In this document: positions 6,053-7,350 of the stretch, in pieces
How positions within the stretch are numbered: the stretch's first letter is position 1
How the letters are laid out: every line of letters starts with the position of its first letter
NCBI GenBank assembly: GCA_007134405.1
Contig: SLKW01000375.1
Span: 1 to 7,350 of the forward strand
DNA from: Paracoccaceae bacterium
GTDB taxonomy: Bacteria; Pseudomonadota; Alphaproteobacteria; Rhodobacterales; Rhodobacteraceae
Reading direction: 5' to 3'
Length of the DNA: 7,350 nt
Program-made: the position numbers and the translations under genes
The notes under the pieces: generated by a model
What the model was told of the DNA's origin: nothing
What the model saw: the letters and a program-made list of their open reading frames with translations, nothing else
Databases searched by the model: none

Positions 6053-6056
6053 GGAG
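6053..6056 (+). promoter_or_regulatory. Ribosome binding site fixing the PAS gene start
   Basis: GGAG sits 6 bases ahead of the ATG at 6063. This favours that ATG over the in-frame GTG at 6051, which would overlap the ribosome site itself. Confidence 0.7.
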
Positions 6057-6062
6057 CTTTCC

Positions 6063-6716
6063 ATGACCGACGGCACGTCGAATGTCGCTTCTCTGGTGCA
6101 GGAGCAGGCCGCGCGTATCTTCAGGTTGCCGTTCGCACTGCGCGGTCCCGCATTGGAGTATTCTGCTGTCGGCGCGGTGCAGGCCTATTGGGACCGGCTG
6201 CGCGCCGGTCGCACGATGCCCGCCCGCAGCGAGGTCGATCCCGCCGAAATTAGCCCGGCGCTGGCGCAGACGTTCGTGGCCGAGATCGTGGCGCCCGGTG
6301 TCGCGCGCATCCGGGTGGCCGGGTCGCATCTGAACGAGCTGCTGGGGGTGGAGGCGCGCGGTATGCCGCTCAGCGTCTACATGACCGGCACTTCGCGCAA
6401 CGAGCTTGCACAAGCGATCCAGCAGGTGGCGCAGGGCGCGCGGGCGCAGCTGCCGCTGCGTTCGGATCTCGGGGTAGGCAAGCCCGCTCTCGATGGGCTT
6501 TTGTTGCTGATGCCGCTATGCGACCGCGCCGGGCAGCCGACGCGTATCCTGGGAGTGCTGGAGACCCATGGACAGATCGGCCGGCTGCCACGCCGTTTCC
6601 GTCTTGCGGGACCGGTGACGCGGTTGACGGACGGGGCCGAACGCGCCGCGCCAAGTTCGCCGAAGCGGGCCACGAAGCGCCCGGTGTTTTCGGTCATCCA
6701 GGGCGGACGCACCTGA
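6063..6716 (+). CDS. Single-PAS-domain protein (PAS_5 type)
   Basis: This 217-residue protein is built around a PAS-like domain of the PAS_5 (formerly DUF1457) family, frequent in alphaproteobacteria. The signature runs from about 40 to 165: AYWDRLRAGRTMPARSEVDP (41-60), then ISPAL, then the strand VARIRVAGSHLNELLG (80-95) and RGMPLSVY (99-106). The final part is basic and low in complexity, ending FSVIQGGRT. There is no kinase, diguanylate cyclase or DNA-binding domain and no membrane segment, so it may be a sensor or adaptor that works through a partner. From memory, a related single-PAS Caulobacter protein, MopJ, influences cell-cycle control; whether this gene is orthologous is unknown. 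It converges on the DAHP synthase gene. Confidence 0.8.
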   Translation: MTDGTSNVASLVQEQAARIFRLPFALRGPALEYSAVGAVQAYWDRLRAGRTMPARSEVDPAEISPALAQTFVAEIVAPGVARIRVAGSHLNELLGVEARGMPLSVYMTGTSRNELAQAIQQVAQGARAQLPLRSDLGVGKPALDGLLLLMPLCDRAGQPTRILGVLETHGQIGRLPRRFRLAGPVTRLTDGAERAAPSSPKRATKRPVFSVIQGGRT

Positions 6717-6728
6717 CGCCGGGCGCAA

Positions 6729-6748
6729 CGGCGCCAGTTGGCGGCGCC
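6729..6748. terminator. Possible bidirectional terminator hairpin between convergent genes
   Basis: Between the PAS gene stop and the DAHP synthase stop there are only 38 bases. CGGCGCC (6729-6735) and GGCGGCG (6740-6746) can pair around the loop AGTT with one G-G mismatch. The tail-to-tail position suits a shared terminator, but no T-run follows on either strand, so support is limited. Confidence 0.3.
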
Positions 6749-6754
6749 AGCTGT

Positions 6755-7350
6755 TCAGACGGCATAGCGCTTGAGATCGGCGCGCCGCTCGGACAGCGCC
6801 TCGGCGACCAAAAAGGCCAGTTCCAGCGACTGGCTTGCATTAAGCCGCGGGTCGCATGCGGTGTGATAGCGGTCCGACAGATCCTCGTCGGTGACGGCGC
6901 GCAGCCCGCCGGTGCATTCGGTCACGTCCTTGCCGGTCATCTCGAAATGCACGCCGCCTGGGATCGTACCCTCGGCCTTGTGGACGGAGAAGAAGTCGCG
7001 GACCTCTTGCAGAACGCGGTCGAAGGGGCGGGTCTTGTAGCCCGAGGCCGACTTGATTGTGTTGCCGTGCATCGGGTCACAGACCCAAAGGACGTTCGCC
7101 CCCTCATCACGCACGGCGCGGATGAGGCGCGGCAGGTGCTCGGCCGCCTTGCCGGCGCCGAAGCGCGCGATCAGGGTGAGTCGGCCAGGCTCGTTGCCGG
7201 GGTTCAGGCGGGACATCAGCAGTTTCAGGTCCTCGGCCGCCAGGGTGGGACCGCATTTCAGGCCAATCGGGTTTTGCACGCCGCGGCAGAATTCGACATG
7301 CGCCCCGTCCGGCTGGCGGGTGCGGTCGCCGATCCACAGCATGTGGCCGG
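6755..7350 (-). CDS. aroG: 3-deoxy-7-phosphoheptulonate (DAHP) synthase, class II (partial, C-terminal part)
   Basis: The enzyme condenses phosphoenolpyruvate with erythrose 4-phosphate to DAHP, the first step of the shikimate pathway to aromatic amino acids. The class II (plant/mycobacterial) type is shown by [19 protein letters not shown] near the right edge, then [47 protein letters not shown] and the C-terminal [19 protein letters not shown]. By comparison with the Mycobacterium tuberculosis enzyme, the metal ligands here are His (codon 7067-7069), Glu (6941-6943) and Asp (6851-6853); the fourth, a Cys, should lie in the missing N-terminal part. About 197 residues plus the stop are visible, and the frame stays open to the right edge, so the gene is cut by the window, not broken. 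An internal ATG at 7342 is not the start. The gene symbol varies between annotations (aroF/aroG/aroH). Confidence 0.96.
   Translation of the reverse strand, partial: GHMLWIGDRTRQPDGAHVEFCRGVQNPIGLKCGPTLAAEDLKLLMSRLNPGNEPGRLTLIARFGAGKAAEHLPRLIRAVRDEGANVLWVCDPMHGNTIKSASGYKTRPFDRVLQEVRDFFSVHKAEGTIPGGVHFEMTGKDVTECTGGLRAVTDEDLSDRYHTACDPRLNASQSLELAFLVAEALSERRADLKRYAV

Larger units (their letters stand above)
5910..6062. promoter_or_regulatory. Divergent promoter region (yicC operon / PAS gene)
   Basis: This 153-base gap separates divergent start codons. Its yicC-proximal half (5930-5990) is AT-rich and suits promoters; the half near the PAS gene is GC-rich and can fold (see the leader). A possible plus-strand promoter is TTAGAT (5946-5951), an 18-base spacer, then TGTAAT (5970-5975); the -10 matches the consensus in 5 of 6 bases but the -35 is poor. 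It also holds CTCG-GTAA-CGAG (5958-5969), a tiny stem with a GNRA-type loop. The minus-strand promoter for yicC could not be placed with confidence. Confidence 0.5.

Overview
The window is GC-rich, densely packed bacterial chromosome. Gene content and protein style point to an alphaproteobacterium, most likely Rhodobacterales (Roseobacter/Rhodobacter group). The clues are a SUV3-like helicase, a PAS_5-type single-PAS protein, an RHH_4-type ribbon-helix-helix protein, a short SCP2 protein and a class II DAHP synthase, all familiar in that order. This assignment is by recognition of protein families, not by a search.

Layout from left to right. (1) Minus strand, 1-2088: the N-terminal 476 residues of a SUV3-like SF2 helicase run off the left edge. 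It is preceded by a secreted or periplasmic three-TPR protein. (2) A short divergent promoter region (2089-2175) separates these from a plus-strand trio, 2176-3651: an SCP2 lipid-carrier protein, an alpha/beta hydrolase of the lysophospholipase/monoacylglycerol lipase type, and a small ribbon-helix-helix DNA-binding protein. The trio is tightly coupled: 7 bases lie between the first two genes, and the last two share an ATGA overlap. (3) A 180-base gap between convergent genes (3652-3831) holds an unusually AT-rich island, a small dyad and a hexanucleotide repeat. (4) Minus strand, 3832-5909: a compact set read in the order yicC, gmk, gamma-carbonic anhydrase, with a 3-base gap and an ATGA overlap. 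(5) A 153-base divergent intergenic region (5910-6062) serves yicC and a plus-strand PAS-domain gene; it includes a leader able to form two nested stems. (6) The PAS-domain gene (6063-6716) converges on the C-terminal part of a class II DAHP synthase gene (6755 to the right edge, minus strand).

How the parts work together: yicC (RNA turnover) and gmk (GMP to GDP) are a common bacterial pair, and the carbonic anhydrase-like gene appears to share their transcript. The SCP2-hydrolase-RHH trio suggests lipid handling with its own small regulator, but that link is inferred from gene arrangement. DAHP synthase begins the shikimate pathway and has no evident link to its neighbour.

Most of the window is ordinary core genome. 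I found no convincing new defence, mobile or RNA-guided system. The best leads are the structured leader of the PAS gene, the SCP2-hydrolase-RHH operon and the odd convergent gap near 3700-3830. No tRNA, rRNA, insertion sequence or CRISPR array was seen, and no gene-free stretch exceeds 300 bases.
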